From: Elusimicrobia bacterium RIFOXYA12_FULL_51_18
GTDB taxonomy: Bacteria; Elusimicrobiota; Elusimicrobia; Elusimicrobiales; UBA9959
Assembly: GCA_001800245.1 (NCBI GenBank)
Contig: MGVA01000028.1
Location: forward strand, 84,678 to 148,677
DNA length: 64,000 bases
Direction of reading: 5' to 3'
A model generated the notes under the pieces. That model was given only the letters and a program-made list of their open reading frames with translations. It ran no database searches and had not been told where the DNA came from. Positions 55,425-63,800 of this stretch are shown here, piece by piece. The translations under genes were made by a program, and so were the position numbers. How positions within the stretch are numbered: the stretch's first letter is position 1; every line of letters begins with the position of its first letter.

Positions 55425-56789
55425 TTATTTGTACAGCGCCTCGTGTATAGCTTCGGCCATGGTCGGGTGCGCGTAGATGATGCTTTTCAGGTCGGCGCGT
55501 TTGAGCTTGAGCTTTACCGCCAGCGCTATGACGTGTATCAGTTCGGTGGCCGGTCCGCCCACTAGCTGCGCGCCCAGAACCGTTTCGTCCGCCGCGTTAA
55601 AGACCAGCTGGGCGAAACCCTCGGTTTCGTCGCAAGCCACGGCCTTGCCTATGCCCGCGTAAAAAGCCCGCGAAGTTTTTACCGTAAGGCCTTTTGCCTC
55701 CGCCTGAGACTTATTCAGCCCCACCGTGCCCACTTCGGGCCAGGAGTAAACGCATTTGGGTACGATATCCGCGTCAAACGTGTGTTTTGCGCCCATGATA
55801 TTTTCCGCCGCTATTTCGCCCTGGCGGCTTGCGGAATGCGCCAGCAGGGAAATGCCGTTAATATCTCCAGCCGCGTATATCTGCGGCGTGGTGGTCTGCA
55901 TGAATTCGTTCACTTTCACGCCTTTCCTGTCCCACGGCAGGCCCAGCGTTTCAAGGCCCATGCCGGCGAGGTCCGCCGCGCGGCCCGCACCCACAAGTAT
56001 TTCATCGGCTTCCAGGTTGGTTCCATCCTCCAGTTCCACAGTTTTGCGGCCGCCGGTTACGGTTATTCTTGAGGCCTTTTTACCGAAGTGAAATTTTATA
56101 CCGCGCTTTTCAAATGACGAGCGCACCACGCGCGTCACTTGCGGGTCCTCTCCGGCCAGCAGGTCCGGCAGTATTTCAAGCACGCTTACCTGTACGCCTA
56201 TGGAGTTAAAGAAGCACGCGAATTCAAGGCCTATCACCCCGGCGCCGACTATCAGGAGAGACTTGGGCCTGGCGGGAAGGTCGAATATGCGGTCGGAATC
56301 AGTCAGTTGTCCGGCAAAATCTTTAAAAGGCGGGGGGAATGCCGGACGGGTACCGGCGGCGAGTATGGCGTAGTCAAATTGCCGCTTTATTTCGCCATGC
56401 GGTCCGGTTATGGCCATTTCATTCGGACCGGAGAACGACGCTCTGCCCCGTATAACTTCTATTTTCTTCGCTTGGAAAAGTTTTTCAAGCGAGGTCCTCA
56501 GTTTGGCTATTACCTCCGCGCGGCGGGCCTTTATTTTATCCCAGTCCAGCATGTCGGGAGAGAAATTAACTTCGGAACCGGCCTTAAGCAATTCGCGCAG
56601 CCCTTCAAAGGCGTGAACTCGATGGCCGGTGTCCAGAAAGGCCTTTGAGGGGATACAGCCCCGGTTAAGGCAGGTGCCGCCGAAGTCCCAGGATTCAACT
56701 ATGGCCGGCTCGGCGCCCAGTTCCTTGAGGCGCAGCGCGGCGGGATAACCGGCTGGTCCGCTGCCGATAATGATGACTTTTTTAGACAT
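55425..56789 (-). CDS. lpd: Dihydrolipoyl dehydrogenase (L protein)
   Basis: 454 residues. FAD motif GSGPAG near the start, redox pair C40/C45 in GGTCLNRGCIPSK, NAD motif GAGVIGLEFA, and C-terminal HAHPTMAE-like YAHPTMAEAIHE with the catalytic His-Glu. Reoxidises dihydrolipoyl-GcvH; could also serve other 2-oxoacid complexes, none of which is in the window. AAGGAG precedes the ATG. A GC-rich hairpin (56812-56836) and one repeat copy lie in its upstream region. Confidence 0.96.
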   Translation of the reverse strand: MSKKVIIIGSGPAGYPAALRLKELGAEPAIVESWDFGGTCLNRGCIPSKAFLDTGHRVHAFEGLRELLKAGSEVNFSPDMLDWDKIKARRAEVIAKLRTSLEKLFQAKKIEVIRGRASFSGPNEMAITGPHGEIKRQFDYAILAAGTRPAFPPPFKDFAGQLTDSDRIFDLPARPKSLLIVGAGVIGLEFACFFNSIGVQVSVLEILPDLLAGEDPQVTRVVRSSFEKRGIKFHFGKKASRITVTGGRKTVELEDGTNLEADEILVGAGRAADLAGMGLETLGLPWDRKGVKVNEFMQTTTPQIYAAGDINGISLLAHSASRQGEIAAENIMGAKHTFDADIVPKCVYSWPEVGTVGLNKSQAEAKGLTVKTSRAFYAGIGKAVACDETEGFAQLVFNAADETVLGAQLVGGPATELIHVIALAVKLKLKRADLKSIIYAHPTMAEAIHEALYK

Positions 56790-56811
56790 TGTTTTCTCCT
56801 TCCCTGTCGCA

Positions 56812-56836
56812 CCCCGCGCTTAACACATGCGCGGGG
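56812..56836. repeat. GC-rich hairpin upstream of lpd
   Basis: CCCCGCGC and GCGCGGGG form a perfect 8-bp stem around a 9-nt loop, 23 bp upstream of the lpd start. It could lie in the lpd leader RNA. No T-run follows. Confidence 0.5.
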
Positions 56837-56895
56837 CGGATTACCGCCGGGCTTTATAAGGTGGCGCCCGGTGCTCCACAAGGAGGGCTCTCGGC

Positions 56896-56947
56896 ACCCC
56901 TTCCTGGGGATTTGCCGCAGGGGACACCACATTGTGGTTTCCCCTAC
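56896..56947 (+). repeat. 52-bp hairpin repeat, copy 1
   Basis: Starts ACCCCTTCC and ends GGTTTCCCCTAC, like copy 2 at 58276-58327. Its core ACCACA-T-TGTGGT forms a hairpin; copy 2 has ACCGCA-T-TGCGGT, with both partners of one base pair changed. Only two copies are seen, one on each side of the AsmA-like gene, in the same orientation. Confidence 0.65.
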
Positions 56948-56965
56948 CCTCCGTTTCATCGTCGC

Positions 56966-58210
56966 TTACTCACTGCGCTCTTTCTTAGTTGTATCATCCT
57001 GAACTTCCAATATTGGGAATATTTTAAGCAGGGAAGCGTTGATGCCGCGGATGGCTTCCGTAAGTTTGCGGTTCAGGGTTACTGACATGGCCGGCAGTAT
57101 ATCGGGGCGGTCCATGGGGCCTTTAGCCGTGAGATCAAGACGGTTGTCTCCTATCTGCGCCGCGAAACGTATATTCACCGTGCGGGCCGGCCCGTTGAGT
57201 TCATACTCGTTCTTCAGATTCAGGAAATTGGTGTTCAGGTCCAGCCGTTTAACGAATAGGACGCCGTTATTCAGGGTGAAGTCAAGCGTCAGCTCGTCCA
57301 TCTCTATATCTTCAACCCGCGGGGTCGCTTTGCCTATCACCGAGGAGAGCAATTCCATCGCGGAGTTAACCGATTGTTTTACGGCGCCGCTCTGGGCGGG
57401 GATGAAAAGGCCCTCGGCTTTGAGTCCGGCGGTATAATTCTTCTCCCGCGCCGGTTTGTCGATATTGAAGATCTCCCAGCTCAGCGAAGTTTTTTTTATG
57501 GTGGCCGCGCCGAGGGCCGCGCCGGTGAATTGGACATCTCCGAACGCGGCGGTAAGCCCGGAGTACTCGAAGTTAAGATCGGTTTTGAAAGAAGTTCTAG
57601 CCGTCAGGAGCTGGCCGTTCAGGATGGTTTTTACGTCTCCGTTCAGTTTTAGTTCGAAGTTCCCGGCCAGGGCGGAGTAATGCAGTAGCGTGATATCCGC
57701 GTTCTCGATGGCGATAGATCTGCCGGAGGAGCCGATATCCACTTCCAGTTTCGCGCCCGTGACGCTCAGTTTTCTGGCGTTCCAGGTTATATGGAGGCCT
57801 TTTGAGGTTCTGGGTAAAAGCGCCAGTAGGTCGTCAAAATCCCATTTGCCGCCGGCCTCCCTGGCCTTTATCACTGGATCCGTAAGTTCCACATTGGAGA
57901 AATACAACCGGTTGCGCATTAGTTGCGCAATTTCCGGCCGGATGATGGCCCGGCGGGCGCAGAAAAAGATCCCTTTTGAAAAATCAGGCGCGCGGGAAAC
58001 GCAGGGTTCGTATATCACCACGCCCTTCAGGGGCGAGAACGCGATCCTTTTGAATTTTATCTGTCGGCCCAGTTTTTTTCCGGTTTGGAGATTAATCCGG
58101 CTTATAAGGTATTCGGAAAATTTTTTGTACTTCACATAGGCGAAGACGCCCGAGCTCAGTCCGAAGGCCAGAAGCAGGATCACCATTATCTTGAACCGGA
58201 ATATGTTCAT
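56966..58210 (-). CDS. Small AsmA-like membrane protein
   Basis: 414 residues from ATG 58210; a longer frame to 58312 runs into the terminal-repeat element and is unlikely. One N-terminal helix (about 5-23), then a beta-rich chain: FAYVKYKKFSEYLISRINLQTGKKL, RIAFSPLKGVVIYEPCVSR, GGKWDFDDLLALLPR and LDLTAKGPMDRPDILPAMSV. The pattern is that of AsmA/DUF748-like proteins. Probably a second lipid-transport or envelope-homeostasis factor. It is bounded by repeats on both sides, which could have moved or duplicated it. Confidence 0.72.
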   Translation of the reverse strand: MNIFRFKIMVILLLAFGLSSGVFAYVKYKKFSEYLISRINLQTGKKLGRQIKFKRIAFSPLKGVVIYEPCVSRAPDFSKGIFFCARRAIIRPEIAQLMRNRLYFSNVELTDPVIKAREAGGKWDFDDLLALLPRTSKGLHITWNARKLSVTGAKLEVDIGSSGRSIAIENADITLLHYSALAGNFELKLNGDVKTILNGQLLTARTSFKTDLNFEYSGLTAAFGDVQFTGAALGAATIKKTSLSWEIFNIDKPAREKNYTAGLKAEGLFIPAQSGAVKQSVNSAMELLSSVIGKATPRVEDIEMDELTLDFTLNNGVLFVKRLDLNTNFLNLKNEYELNGPARTVNIRFAAQIGDNRLDLTAKGPMDRPDILPAMSVTLNRKLTEAIRGINASLLKIFPILEVQDDTTKKERSE

Positions 58211-58221
58211 GTTGTAAGCCG

Positions 58222-58446
58222 CTAGGAGCCTGTCCGACATAAACAATTTCGTCTGCAATTGCCGCTTTTTGCGGGACCCCTTCCGGGATTTACCCACAGG
58301 TGGACACCGCATTGCGGTTTCCCCTACTGCGCCTTCGCACCACTCAACTTACAGGTTCATTGGAGCCTGCTCGTTTCGCGTTGCTTCGGCTCGGCTTCAA
58401 AATCGACAATTTCGACATGAAAGCCTTATGTCGGACAGGCTCCTAG
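58222..58446. mobile_element. 225-bp MITE-like element with 21-bp perfect terminal inverted repeats
   Basis: The first 21 bp (58222-58242) and the last 21 bp (58426-58446) are exact reverse complements; both ends carry CTAG outermost, and CTAGGAGCC and TGTCCGACATAA make up the left repeat. No transposase is encoded; the inside holds repeat copy 2 and a few short frames. Such short non-autonomous elements move with a transposase from elsewhere. No clear target-site duplication is seen unless CTAG itself is one. It lies right before the start of the AsmA-like gene. Confidence 0.7.
58276..58327 (+). repeat. 52-bp hairpin repeat, copy 2 (inside the MITE-like element)
   Basis: Shares the start ACCCCTTCC, the block GGACACC and the end GGTTTCCCCTAC with copy 1 at 56896-56947; the middle differs by a few substitutions and small shifts. 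The hairpin core is ACCGCA-T-TGCGGT. Confidence 0.65.
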
Positions 58447-58548
58447 TCGGCGATACGCGTTATTACCTGTATGCCGACAGGCCGGCGGCGCAACTACAGG
58501 CTAAATTATAGCCAAATTTTGTCTCTGATGAAATTTTTCGGGAAGGGG

Positions 58549-59343
58549 TTAAAACCGCTGTTCAAGCTCGGTGGCCGTTTTTGCCACAATGGGAACCTTG
58601 GAACTTTTCGCGGCCTGGATCACTTCGGCCGCCTCCTTTGCCGCCGGGGAGGACAAAGCCCCCCGGCCCGCCTTAAGCGCCTCTTCCAAAAACCGTTCCG
58701 TTTGCTTCAAAGCCATCAGACTTGGATAAGCCAGTGTTACCTCGTTGCCCAGAGCACGGTGGTCATCTTCCGCTTTTATCTCTTTGGAGCAATCGGCCAG
58801 GCTCAGGCACGCGGGTTCGCTCACCACTTCACGCAGGAACGTCCAGTCCTCAGCGGATTTCAGGTTCCGCCCTAGAAGGTAAATTATCGTCCCGCGCTCA
58901 TTGTGATTTTCCGACGGCATCCGCCGGTATTCCCGGCGGAAAAGACGTTTGGTTTCCGGGGAGAGATCATTGAAATCGCTATCCAGCCTGGCATCGTTGT
59001 CGTCTTTCGACTCAAGAATGTTTTCAAGCGTCCTGAGTTTTATCAGCGGTTCGGTTTCGTGTTTTTTGGTCTGCGGCTCCGGTCCCGTCATCTGTACAGC
59101 CTGTCCCGGAGCTTTTGCGCTGTCTGCCTTAGTCCCGGATGTGAATTCCGGAGGCGTTGTTTCCGGCCCGCTTATCAAAGAGGTTTTATGCCATACTTCT
59201 GATTTAGTTTTAAGAGTAGGCGCGGGGAGCGCGGAAGCCCCCACGTTTTCCGAATGTCCGGTTGTAAAGAAGGAATCCGCTATCAGCCGGATAAAGAGTG
59301 ACAAGGCGGCAAGCGCGCCGGCGGCTAAAACGACTTTTTTCAT
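58549..59343 (-). CDS. Exported protein of unknown function
   Basis: 264 residues. A signal or anchor segment (residues 1-20) precedes a disordered, Pro/Thr/Glu-rich linker (about 25-100) and a helical C-terminal part (about 105-264) with FRREYRRMPSENHNERGTIIYLLGRNL and ALKQTERFLEEALKAGR. No known family. Its ATG overlaps the stop of the upstream HExxH protein gene by 4 nt, so the two probably work together in the periplasm. Confidence 0.72.
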   Translation of the reverse strand: MKKVVLAAGALAALSLFIRLIADSFFTTGHSENVGASALPAPTLKTKSEVWHKTSLISGPETTPPEFTSGTKADSAKAPGQAVQMTGPEPQTKKHETEPLIKLRTLENILESKDDNDARLDSDFNDLSPETKRLFRREYRRMPSENHNERGTIIYLLGRNLKSAEDWTFLREVVSEPACLSLADCSKEIKAEDDHRALGNEVTLAYPSLMALKQTERFLEEALKAGRGALSSPAAKEAAEVIQAAKSSKVPIVAKTATELEQRF

Positions 59344-60152
59344 TTATACAAATCTTCCCGTATAGCTTTTTTGGCGCCCGGATCGATTATACGTTTAAAC
59401 TGGTCGTCCGCGTAAATACCGGCGTCCATACGTACCTTGTCCGTGCAGGTTGAACAGAATTTCTGTATATTCTTGAGCATTATCATAGATGAACCATAGG
59501 AGCCGAACGGCGTCCTGTCGCAAGCGCCTTCGCCCGCGAGCGAAGAGCCGGTCCAGATGCTTTGCATATTCTGTCCGTTTTCATCCGTGAAAGGAGTCGG
59601 ACAGGTGGCGTGACTCCAATTACCGTTATTCGATTCCGTGTGCCGGGTTTCGTGAAAAACGACCATTATTCTGGCTATCTGCGGATGGCTAAACTTTATA
59701 TAGTTCTGCGTCAGCCACATTTTTGAGGAGTCGTAAAATGGGATAACGCAGGCTACCGCTATGGGGCTTCCGCAGTCGTCCATGCCGATCCCCTTGATCC
59801 GGGTATTAAAAAAACGCGTATAATCCGAACCATCCACCTGCCCAAAGATCTTTTTGTGAAGATTGGAGACCGAGGTTCCCTTAACGGATTGGATAAAGGC
59901 CAGGTCTTTGCGGGTCTGCGTCTGGATTTTAACCGGCACATCCGAATCGAAGGTGAAAGTGAAATCTTTGAAAAGTCCCGGAATATCCAACTTGTAAGGC
60001 GCCGCGGGTACGGGTGCGCCGGAGGAAATCTTGCCCGCCTGGTTCATCATCTTTCGCGAATTGATTGCCTGCGTAAAATCCACATCCTGGGCCCAGGAAA
60101 CGGCGGTTACCGTAAACAGAACCGCCGCCAGCCCGATGAGTTTTTTTATCAT
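59340..60152 (-). CDS. Exported HExxH-containing putative metalloprotease
   Basis: 270 residues with a signal peptide (cut near SWA-Q, residue 21). The core VVFHETRH (H167-E-T-R-H171) is a gluzincin-type zinc motif, with H181 and D187-E191 nearby as possible third ligands; six cysteines (127, 135, 184, 211, 233, 236) suggest disulfides in the periplasm. The second half (GMDDCGSPIAVACVIPFY, AGEGACDRTPFGSYG) is not a family I can name. Protease activity is inferred from one motif only. It is coupled to the 264-residue exported protein. Confidence 0.65.
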   Translation of the reverse strand: MIKKLIGLAAVLFTVTAVSWAQDVDFTQAINSRKMMNQAGKISSGAPVPAAPYKLDIPGLFKDFTFTFDSDVPVKIQTQTRKDLAFIQSVKGTSVSNLHKKIFGQVDGSDYTRFFNTRIKGIGMDDCGSPIAVACVIPFYDSSKMWLTQNYIKFSHPQIARIMVVFHETRHTESNNGNWSHATCPTPFTDENGQNMQSIWTGSSLAGEGACDRTPFGSYGSSMIMLKNIQKFCSTCTDKVRMDAGIYADDQFKRIIDPGAKKAIREDLYK

Positions 60153-60592
60153 TTTCGTTCTCCGCGATCTAATCTTATGAGTTTCCTTTTAAAATAAATC
60201 TCTTCACCTATAGATAGAGTTTAATATACGGCGGCATGTACGTCAAGGTTCCAAAGGCCCATAATCATACAGCCAGAAGGGCAGAGTTGTTTTAAGAAAT
60301 CCTCCAAATAAAGCGGCTCGTGCCGCTGGGGTGGATTCGTAACAATGCCTAACTCGCAGTGTCCTATTATAGTTTAAGGAACATTGTTACCCGTCCAAAA
60401 CCAGTTCCCTTAAAGCCCTGATCAAAGCTTGCAGGGAATTCTGTGGTTGCTGCTAAGCGGAAATAGTGCCGGGGGGCGGGCCCGCCTCCCGGCCTCGTAT
60501 TGATCCATAATTCGGAAAGGCGCGTCCTGACGGCGAAATGGTATAATCAGGTCTGCTGAAGCTTCAGTAAGTCTGATTCCGCCATTCTTATC
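60153..60592. other. 440-bp divergent intergenic region with several hairpins
   Basis: No gene is seen. It holds an inverted repeat GTAACAATG/CATTGTTAC (60339-60347 and 60382-60390), a short hairpin AGCGGC-TCGT-GCCGCT (60311-60326) and a 24-bp GC-rich near-perfect palindrome (60469-60492). It separates divergent transcription units, so promoters for both are expected here. Confidence 0.55.
60539..60547 (+). promoter_or_regulatory. Extended -10 promoter of the helicase gene
   Basis: TGGTATAAT is a perfect extended -10 element 45 bp before the helicase ATG. No good -35 is needed with an extended -10, and none is seen. Confidence 0.6.
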
Positions 60593-62158
60593 ATGCCGAA
60601 AAACGTTCCCGAAATAGAAATAAATCCGCAGTTCCGCAGGGCGCTGGACCTGTTGGACGGCACTTCTAAAAACGTCTTTATCACAGGCAAAGCGGGCACC
60701 GGCAAATCCACGTTGCTTAAGTATTTCAGGGAACATACCCGCAAAAACATAGTTGTGCTGGCGCCCACCGGGGTCGCCGCGCTGAATGTCGGAGGCGAGA
60801 CAATTCATTCGTTCTTCCGGTTCAAGCCGGATATCACGCCGGATAAAGTTAAAAAAATAAAAGGCCGCAACGCCGGTATTTACAGGGAACTGCACGCGAT
60901 CGTTATAGACGAGGTCTCCATGGTCAGGGCCGACCTGCTGGACTGCGTGGACGCTTTTCTGCGTCTGAACGGCCCCTCGGGCTTAAGCCCTTTCGGCGGC
61001 CTGCAGATGATCTTTATCGGGGACCTTTACCAGCTGCCTCCGGTTGTTTCCTCCAGCGAGCGCGGGCTTTTCTCCTCGCATTACGCCGGGCCGTATTTTT
61101 TCAACGCCAAAATTTTCGAAGACCTTGAAATGGAATTTCTGGAGCTTGAAAAAGTATACCGGCAGAAAGACGCCGCTTTTATAACCATTCTTAACTCCAT
61201 CAGGAATAATTCCGCCACCGGGCGGGACCTGTCCGCGCTGAATAAGCGGGTGGGCGCCGTCCTGGAAAAAGGTCCGGAGAACGGCTATGCCGTCCATCTG
61301 CTATCAACCAATAAGGCCGCGTACGAAATAAATTCCGCGCATCTTCACGCTCTTAAGGGCGAAGCGCGCGTTTACCGCGCGCGGACAGAAGGCGACTTCT
61401 CAAAAGAATCATATCCCGCGGACGAGGAATTGGTCCTTAAAAACGGCGCCCAGGTAATGCTTTTGAATAATGAACCCAACGGCCGCTGGGTCAACGGGTC
61501 TATGGGCGAGGTGGTGGATATCACGGATGAGCCGGGCGAAAGCGGGGATAGGGTGATGGTGCGCCTGACCGACGGGAGCCTGGAAAAAGTGGCGCCGCAT
61601 GCCTGGGAACTGTTCCACTTCAGTTATGACCCTGAGGCCGGAAAAGTTGTGGCTGAGACGGCGGGCGTTTTTATGCAGTATCCGCTCAAGCTTGCCTGGG
61701 GCATAACTATCCATAAAAGCCAGGGCAAGACTTTTGAAAGAGCCGTCATCGATTTCGGGCGCGGCATGTTCGCCCACGGGCAGGCGTATGTGGCCTTAAG
61801 CCGCTGCGTTTCCCTGGAGGGTATGTCGCTTACCCGGGCCATGCGCAAGTCCGATATCCTTATGGACCGGCGGGTGGTCGCGTTCATTACAGGGCATCAG
61901 TACATGCTGAGCGACCGGGCTTTGCCGCTGGCGGACAAGATAACGCTGATAAATGAGGCCATAGCCGGCGGAAAGAATCTGGAGATCACCTACTTAAAGG
62001 ACAGCGATGAAAAGAGCCGCAGGGTGGTCAAGCCTTTCCGCCTGGGTAAGAAGGTGTACATGGAGCGGGAATTTCTGGGTATGGACTGTTTCTGCCTCGA
62101 CCGAAAAGGCGAGCGAGTTTTCAGGGTGGACAGAATTCTTGAATTAAAACTCGCCTGA
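60593..62158 (+). CDS. PIF1-like superfamily 1 DNA helicase
   Basis: 521 residues. Walker A G32-KAGTGKST40, then APTGVAAL, GGETIHSFF, VIDEVSMVRADLLDCVD (motif II) and LIFIGDLYQLPP (motif III). Late: INSAHLHAL, MLLNNEP and WGITIHKSQGKTFERAVIDF plus YVALSRC (motifs V and VI). The C-terminal ~60 residues (GGKNLEITYLKDSDEKSRRVV) form a WYL-like small domain that may bind nucleic acid. PIF1 helicases unwind 5'-to-3', including G-quadruplexes. Divergent from the HExxH gene. Confidence 0.88.
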   Translation: MPKNVPEIEINPQFRRALDLLDGTSKNVFITGKAGTGKSTLLKYFREHTRKNIVVLAPTGVAALNVGGETIHSFFRFKPDITPDKVKKIKGRNAGIYRELHAIVIDEVSMVRADLLDCVDAFLRLNGPSGLSPFGGLQMIFIGDLYQLPPVVSSSERGLFSSHYAGPYFFNAKIFEDLEMEFLELEKVYRQKDAAFITILNSIRNNSATGRDLSALNKRVGAVLEKGPENGYAVHLLSTNKAAYEINSAHLHALKGEARVYRARTEGDFSKESYPADEELVLKNGAQVMLLNNEPNGRWVNGSMGEVVDITDEPGESGDRVMVRLTDGSLEKVAPHAWELFHFSYDPEAGKVVAETAGVFMQYPLKLAWGITIHKSQGKTFERAVIDFGRGMFAHGQAYVALSRCVSLEGMSLTRAMRKSDILMDRRVVAFITGHQYMLSDRALPLADKITLINEAIAGGKNLEITYLKDSDEKSRRVVKPFRLGKKVYMEREFLGMDCFCLDRKGERVFRVDRILELKLA

Positions 62159-62264
62159 TATATCCGGCGAGCCGCGATTATAGGATAGAAGCGGTTTTTA
62201 CGTTCGGTTTTTAAATTTAGATGGGAAGAGCACGTTTTGTCGGTGCGGCATAAGGAAATCTCTA

Positions 62265-63485
62265 ATGATGCGCAGTCTGCTGGACCGTTGGAACAAAACC
62301 GATCCCATCCTCAGAGCCTTTCTCGCTGGAGTGTTTTTCCTGGGTATCAACGCCGGGATACTGTCCACCGCCTTCAATAATTATCTGAATGATAGTTTCC
62401 GTATGTCCGCCGGGGAGAGGGGGTTTCTGGAATTTCCGCGCGAATTCCCCGGCTTCATCCTTATATTCGTTACCGGCCTGCTGGCCGCTCTGCCCATCCG
62501 TTCCTGGGCCGTTATAACCGGAATCCTTTCCGCGGTCGGCGTATTGGGGCTCGGTTTTATGTCCCCGTCGGTAAAAACGATGATGGTTTGGATGCTGCTC
62601 TGGAGCATGGGCGGGCATCTTTACATGGCGGTCGAGAGCGTAATGGGCCTGCGACTGGCGAAAGAGGGTAATCACGGGCGCAGGCTGGGGCAGATAAGCG
62701 GTATGGCCAATCTGGCCGCCATAGCGGGCGCCGGCGTCATATGGCTGCTGGCCAAAGCCGCCGGCGTATACGTTTACAAAGCCGCGTTCCTGGTGGCGGC
62801 CCTGGCGGCGCTGGCCTCTGCTGCGCTTTTTGCGCGGGTGAAGACCGCGACATCGGAGCCGGGCGGAAAGCGGTTCGTATTCCGCCCTAAATATAAATAT
62901 TTTTATTACCTGAACATTATTTTCGGCGCCAGGAAGCAGATCTTCCTGACCTTCGCGCCGTGGGTGCTGGTGACGATCTACGGCGTCACGCCCGCAGTTA
63001 TGGCGGCGCTGATGTTTGCCGCCGCTTTCCTTGGCGTGGTATTCAGGCAGGCTTTCGGCATAGTGGTGGACAAGTTCGGCGAGCGTAAAATGTTCATCGC
63101 CGACGCGATTATACTCGTGGGGATCTGCGCCGGCTTCGCGCTTTCGGCGGACAAATGGCTCCTCTATTCTCTATTTATACTGGATAACCTGATGTTCGCC
63201 ACCCGCATCGCGCGTACCACCTACCTTAACAAAATCGCGGAGCATAAGTCCGATATCGCCCCTACCATCTCGCTGGGGATCACCATGGACCATGTGGTTT
63301 CGATGACCGTGCCGGCTCTAGGGGGGATATTGTGGGCGGCTTACGGCTACAAATCCGTGTTCATGGCCGCTTCACTGCTTTCTATAGCGGGTTTTGCCGT
63401 AGCCCTTTCTGTTGACGACAAAGTTAAGACCCGCCGTATGGCTCCGCCGGTCGCAGCCGTGCCGGAACCTTTTTCCGCCGACTGA
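62265..63485 (+). CDS. MFS transporter
   Basis: 406 residues, twelve predicted helices with a short central loop (about 195-215). AAGGAAA upstream supports the ATG. It has the acidic and basic loop residues typical of major facilitators (VDKFGERKMFIADA between helices 8 and 9). Substrate unknown. Sequence is quite unlike the island MFS protein. It follows the helicase by 106 bp. Confidence 0.85.
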   Translation: MMRSLLDRWNKTDPILRAFLAGVFFLGINAGILSTAFNNYLNDSFRMSAGERGFLEFPREFPGFILIFVTGLLAALPIRSWAVITGILSAVGVLGLGFMSPSVKTMMVWMLLWSMGGHLYMAVESVMGLRLAKEGNHGRRLGQISGMANLAAIAGAGVIWLLAKAAGVYVYKAAFLVAALAALASAALFARVKTATSEPGGKRFVFRPKYKYFYYLNIIFGARKQIFLTFAPWVLVTIYGVTPAVMAALMFAAAFLGVVFRQAFGIVVDKFGERKMFIADAIILVGICAGFALSADKWLLYSLFILDNLMFATRIARTTYLNKIAEHKSDIAPTISLGITMDHVVSMTVPALGGILWAAYGYKSVFMAASLLSIAGFAVALSVDDKVKTRRMAPPVAAVPEPFSAD

Positions 63486-63542
63486 CCTTCGCAGGTTACT
63501 TCTTCCAAAATTTCCCAAAATGAGCGACAGTACGTTGTCGCG

Positions 63543-63800
63543 TTGATGTGGTCGGATGTTTGTATAAGTTCCACCAGACGTCTTAATGAGCAGGTCAAGC
63601 GGAACAAGGATAAGTTTCCGGAAGATTTTGTCTTTCGGCTTACTCCGAAGGAGGCCTCGGAGTTGGTTGCGCAAACCGCGAGAGCAGTCCAGCCTATGAT
63701 GCGGTCGCATTTTGCGACCGCATACAAAAGTGCCGGAAAAGCGGCGGCAGTCTTCCCCGCGCGAGTGGGGGGGCCGTACGATCAGGTTTTTGCGGTTAGT
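63543..63800 (+). pseudogene. ORF6N-domain fragment
   Basis: RRLNEQVKRNKDKFPEDFVFRLTPKEASELVAQ matches the middle of the ORF6N domain found in phage antirepressor-like proteins, but the usual start (DLAELYGV-like) is missing and the later YLPYAFTEQG part is replaced. So it is a decayed phage gene. A perfect 11-bp inverted repeat (63699-63709 and 63713-63723) lies in it and another short one (63524-63541) just before it. Confidence 0.6.

Noticed and set aside
58211..58312. N-terminal extension of the AsmA-like protein to 58312
   Set aside because: The extra 34 residues are encoded by the mobile element including its terminal repeat; the ATG at 58210 starts right before a normal membrane helix.
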